From Cytophagales bacterium (lineage in GTDB: Bacteria; Bacteroidota; Bacteroidia; Cytophagales; Cyclobacteriaceae): 8,650 bases of DNA. Location: contig JAJCYK010000005.1 in NCBI GenBank assembly GCA_029262935.1, positions 1 to 8,650 on the forward strand, in the 5' to 3' direction. Position 1 is the first letter of the stretch; each line of letters starts with the position of its first letter. This document shows positions 6,677-8,650 of the stretch, piece after piece. The notes under the pieces are model-generated. The model did no database searches. It was not told the origin of the DNA and was given only the letters and a program-made list of their open reading frames with translations. Made by a program: the position numbers and the translations under genes.

Positions 6677-6999
6677 GTACGGAAAAAGAGCCAAACCAAA
6701 CCCAATGTACAAATGGCTAAGCCTAAGGATTCTCTCGCTTCTTCGATAGAGGGGGTGTAACCATCTTGCAGTGTTAATCCTTCGTAATGAGGTGGCCACA
6801 AGTAAAAGGCGCCTATTAGATAGCCAATAGCCAATAATATTAATACCAATCGAGGGACCCTTTGTTTGTACGAGAGGTAACAGACAACTGCTGCGATACC
6901 ATAGATCGCCATCCATAAAATACCGTCCGGGTCGTTGTATTGAAAAAAGCCAAATACTAAAAAGAGCAGTGCCCAGATAAGTCCATCAAATTTTTTCAT
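6667..6999 (-). CDS. TMEM220-family small membrane protein
   Basis: The 110-residue integral membrane protein has four predicted helices (about 6-21, 28-44, 49-66, 92-107). It has the TMEM220 family features: a helix ending in FQYNDPDGILW (19-29, with N22-D23-P24-D25 and W29), Y33, then a W68-P69 segment and an acidic EEARESLGL stretch (86-94) before the last helix. The family occurs in Bacteroidota, other bacteria and vertebrates; its function is unknown. I start it at the Met at 6999 rather than an upstream ATG at 7029, because the upstream 10 residues are not membrane-like and a -7 promoter box at 7031-7038 would start transcription downstream of 7029. It converges on eboF with 5 bases between stops and is divergent from the amidohydrolase. 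No functional tie to ebo is evident. Confidence 0.82.
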   Translation of the reverse strand: MKKFDGLIWALLFLVFGFFQYNDPDGILWMAIYGIAAVVCYLSYKQRVPRLVLILLAIGYLIGAFYLWPPHYEGLTLQDGYTPSIEEARESLGLAICTLGLVWLFFRTKS

Positions 7000-7030
7000 G
7001 GCACAATTTGTCAATATCTTAGTTAACAAT

Positions 7031-7038
7031 CAAATATA
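7031..7038 (-). promoter_or_regulatory. Bacteroidota -7 box for the TMEM220-family gene
   Basis: Read on the minus strand this is TATATTTG, an exact match to the Bacteroidota -7 consensus TAnnTTTG. It would start transcription near 7025, giving a leader of about 25 bases to the ATG at 6999 and excluding the alternative ATG at 7029. A -33 TTG at the usual distance is not evident. The plus-strand amidohydrolase must be transcribed from the same 7000-7109 intergenic region; the nearest candidate for it, TAGTTTTA at 7066-7073, is weaker. Confidence 0.45.
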
Positions 7039-7109
7039 AACCTTCTCGTGGTTTTCTTTAGGAGCTAGTTTTATTAACTTATTTCTCCTAAACAGAAAGC
7101 AACGCTCAA

Positions 7110-8498
7110 ATGAAAAACCTCTCTTTCCTAGTCCTTTTATGTCCGGTAGTGTTGGCTTGTTCAGCTCCTTCCGAAGCGCAAGATCAAACAGCCGAAGTAT
7201 TGGAAAATGTAGTTGTATTCAAAGATGTGAATGTTATTACCATGGAAAGCGCCGAGGTGCTATCATCTAAAAACGTGGTAATCGCCAATGGAAAGATCCA
7301 TACAATTTCCGACACTAGGGACGTGCCGGAAGGTGCCCTGGTCATTGATGCCAATGGTAAATTTTTATTGCCGGGCTTAGCGGAAATGCATGCTCATATT
7401 CCAACGGATGCTGCAGGGGCATTAGTCGAAGAAACGTTATTTTTATACTTAGCAGGAGGAGTTACCACCATCAGGGGTATGCTGGGGCATCCTTCACATT
7501 TGACCTTAAGAGAAGGGGTAGCTAATGGTCGTGTTCTGGGGCCACATATATACACCTCAGGACCTTCTATTAATGGTAATAGTGCCCCGGATATCGCCAC
7601 CGTCACCAGCATGGTAAAAGAACAGCATAAGGCTGGATATGACTTTTTAAAATTGCATCCAGGTATTAAAAGAGAGGTATTCGATGCGCTGGTCTCTACT
7701 GCTAATGAAGTGGGTATCGCTTATGCGGGTCACGTTTCCCGCGATGTGGGAATCCGTCATGCCCTAAAATCAAAGTATGCCACAGTGGATCATTTGGATG
7801 GATACGTGGAAGGAATGGTTCCCAAAGAAGCCGGCGTGAATCCAGAAGACAACGGATTTTTTGGTATGAATTTTACGGACCTGGCCGATGAATCATTCTT
7901 GCAAGAGTTGATTAACAGCACTTTGGAAAACCAGGTTTGGGTAGTACCAACTCAATGCTTAGCAGAACGATGGTCTGGACCGGTGCCTGCAGCACAAATG
8001 GAATCCGCACAAGAGATGAAATACATGCCTCAACAAACCATTGAGCGATGGGTTTCCAGCAAAGATCAGATGCAACAAGATCCGCAATACGATGAGGGCA
8101 GAGCACAACGCTTCATTGATTTGAGAAGAAGAATGATAAAAGCCATGCATGAGGCTGGCGTGGGAATCCTGCTGGGTTCCGATGCTCCACAGGTATTTAA
8201 TGTACCGGGGTTTGCCATTCTACATGAAATTGAAATGTACGTGGCGGCCGGACTCAGTCCATATGAAGCGATTTTTACCGGTACGGTTAACCCTGCGAAT
8301 TATTTTCATACAGAAAGTTCCAGAGGGATGATTAAAGAGGGATACGAGGCAGATCTTCTTTTGCTAAATGAAAACCCACTTGATGATATTACCGCCTTAC
8401 GAAAAAAAGCTGGAGTAATGATCAAAGGACATTGGTTGTCACAAGAGACCATAGCTGCCAGATTGGAGACTCTAGCGACTAAGTACGAAAAGCAATAA
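7110..8498 (+). CDS. Lipoprotein metal-dependent amidohydrolase (imidazolonepropionase/prolidase-like)
   Basis: The 462-residue protein is an amidohydrolase superfamily member with a lipoprotein signal peptide: a hydrophobic stretch (5-15) and lipobox VLAC with C17 as the lipidated cysteine. No acidic run follows C17, so it lacks an obvious Bacteroidota surface-export signal and is probably held on the periplasmic side. A small N-terminal beta domain (about 33-88) leads into LLPGLAEMHAHIP with metal ligands H94 and H96. Further ligands are K181 in DFLKLHPG (candidate carboxylated lysine), H208 in AGHVSRD, H228 in VDHLDG and D358 in LLGSDAP. The C-terminal strands (GYEADLLLLNENPLDDI) complete the composite domain. 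The set matches the subgroup of peptidase-like (Xaa-Pro/Xaa-Arg dipeptidase) and cyclic-amide hydrolases; the exact substrate cannot be read from sequence. It is monocistronic-looking, with the next gene convergent 1 base away. Confidence 0.87.
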   Translation: MKNLSFLVLLCPVVLACSAPSEAQDQTAEVLENVVVFKDVNVITMESAEVLSSKNVVIANGKIHTISDTRDVPEGALVIDANGKFLLPGLAEMHAHIPTDAAGALVEETLFLYLAGGVTTIRGMLGHPSHLTLREGVANGRVLGPHIYTSGPSINGNSAPDIATVTSMVKEQHKAGYDFLKLHPGIKREVFDALVSTANEVGIAYAGHVSRDVGIRHALKSKYATVDHLDGYVEGMVPKEAGVNPEDNGFFGMNFTDLADESFLQELINSTLENQVWVVPTQCLAERWSGPVPAAQMESAQEMKYMPQQTIERWVSSKDQMQQDPQYDEGRAQRFIDLRRRMIKAMHEAGVGILLGSDAPQVFNVPGFAILHEIEMYVAAGLSPYEAIFTGTVNPANYFHTESSRGMIKEGYEADLLLLNENPLDDITALRKKAGVMIKGHWLSQETIAARLETLATKYEKQ

Positions 8499-8508
8499 TT
8501 TAATTGCT
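8491..8508. terminator. Palindrome overlapping both stop codons at a convergent junction
   Basis: AGCAAT (8491-8496) and ATTGCT (8503-8508) form a perfect 6-bp inverted repeat around AATTTA. The two stop codons (plus 8496-8498, minus 8502-8500) sit in and next to the loop. On the minus strand the stem is followed by TTTT, so it could weakly terminate the sugar-dehydrogenase-like gene; on the plus strand no T run follows. It is a possible bidirectional terminator, but the stem is short and GC-poor. Confidence 0.3.
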
Positions 8509-8649
8509 AAAGCGGTAAATAGTACCGTTGAGAGAGCATACATACAATTCCTGGTTCTGGTCTATTCCGAAACTAGAAATACTAATGTTGGTATCTAAAA
8601 GTAAGCTGTTGCTAGGACTAGCGGCAGTTGTAGAAAGAGCCCATATCCT
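8500..8649 (-). CDS. C-terminal fragment of a probable PQQ-dependent sugar dehydrogenase-like beta-propeller protein
   Basis: Reading the minus strand from the window edge gives 49 open codons ending in TAA (8502-8500). The end reads SISSFGIDQNQELYVCSLNGTIYRFSN. The pattern SFGxDxxxELYVxxxxGxIYR is the typical last blade of soluble glucose/sorbosone-dehydrogenase-like (PQQ-dependent sugar dehydrogenase) beta-propellers, which oxidise sugars in the periplasm. Only this last blade is present; the N-terminus, signal peptide and catalytic residues lie beyond 8650, so function is tentative. Other propeller proteins with a similar closing strand are possible. The gene converges on the amidohydrolase with a single base between stop codons. 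Confidence 0.65.
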   Translation of the reverse strand, partial: RIWALSTTAASPSNSLLLDTNISISSFGIDQNQELYVCSLNGTIYRFSN

Positions 8650-8650
8650 G

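Noticed and set aside
6650..6916. An 88-codon minus-strand reading frame overlapping the TMEM220-family gene in another frame
   Set aside because: It lies inside the better-supported membrane-protein gene, resembles no family I recognise, and would overlap the end of eboF.
7000..7029. Upstream ATG at 7029 as start of the TMEM220-family gene
   Set aside because: The extra ten residues add a polar stretch not typical of the family, and the -7 box at 7031-7038 would put the transcript start downstream of this ATG.
7130..7190. Possible surface lipoprotein export signal after the amidohydrolase lipobox
   Set aside because: The residues after C17 (SAPSEAQDQ) lack the compact acidic or lysine-aspartate run expected of Bacteroidota surface export signals.
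1..8650. CRISPR array, insertion sequence, tRNA or rRNA, phage or integrase genes
   Set aside because: No spaced direct repeats, transposase or integrase motifs, or structured RNA genes are visible; the window is densely coding with ordinary short intergenic gaps.

Overview
The window looks like a stretch of a Bacteroidota chromosome, probably a marine or environmental Cytophagia- or Flavobacteriia-like organism. The base composition leans AT. No start codon has a convincing Shine-Dalgarno sequence. A TATATTTG element matching the Bacteroidota -7 promoter box (TAnnTTTG) lies in the divergent intergenic region, and the gene types (TMEM220-family protein, lipoprotein amidohydrolase, PQQ-type sugar dehydrogenase tail) are common in that phylum. 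The assignment is by pattern and recall only.

Positions 1-158 hold a strong rho-independent terminator (29-71) that closes an upstream transcription unit outside the window, followed by a short leader with a weak candidate promoter. Positions 159-6661 are a complete, same-strand, six-gene ebo operon: eboA (EboA-domain protein), eboB (TatD-type metal hydrolase), eboC (UbiA prenyltransferase, membrane), eboD (3-dehydroquinate-synthase-like sugar-phosphate cyclase), eboE (xylose-isomerase-like TIM barrel) and eboF (alkaline-phosphatase/nucleotide-pyrophosphatase fold). Gaps shrink from 18, 8 and 6 bases to overlaps of 4 and 8 bases, so the genes are almost certainly co-transcribed and the last three translationally coupled. 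In the cyanobacterium Nostoc punctiforme the ebo cluster is known to be needed for scytonemin precursors to reach the periplasm. The compound handled in other phyla is unknown, and no obvious cargo-biosynthesis gene is present here.

Downstream, a four-helix TMEM220-family membrane protein (6667-6999, minus) converges on eboF with only 5 bases between stop codons. It is divergent from a plus-strand lipoprotein amidohydrolase (7110-8498), which in turn converges with a 1-base gap on the 3' end of a minus-strand gene (8500-8649, running out of the window) that resembles the C-terminus of a PQQ-dependent sugar dehydrogenase/beta-propeller protein. These flanking genes look like ordinary chromosomal neighbours and have no visible functional link to ebo.

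The most interesting points are biochemical. EboF keeps the alkaline-phosphatase-superfamily fold motifs and nucleophile threonine but has lost several metal ligands. EboD keeps the metal-binding Glu/His/His set but has replaced several residues that define true dehydroquinate synthase. Together with a UbiA prenyltransferase and two TIM-barrel enzymes, this suggests a pathway that builds or remodels an unidentified, possibly prenylated, cyclitol-like compound.
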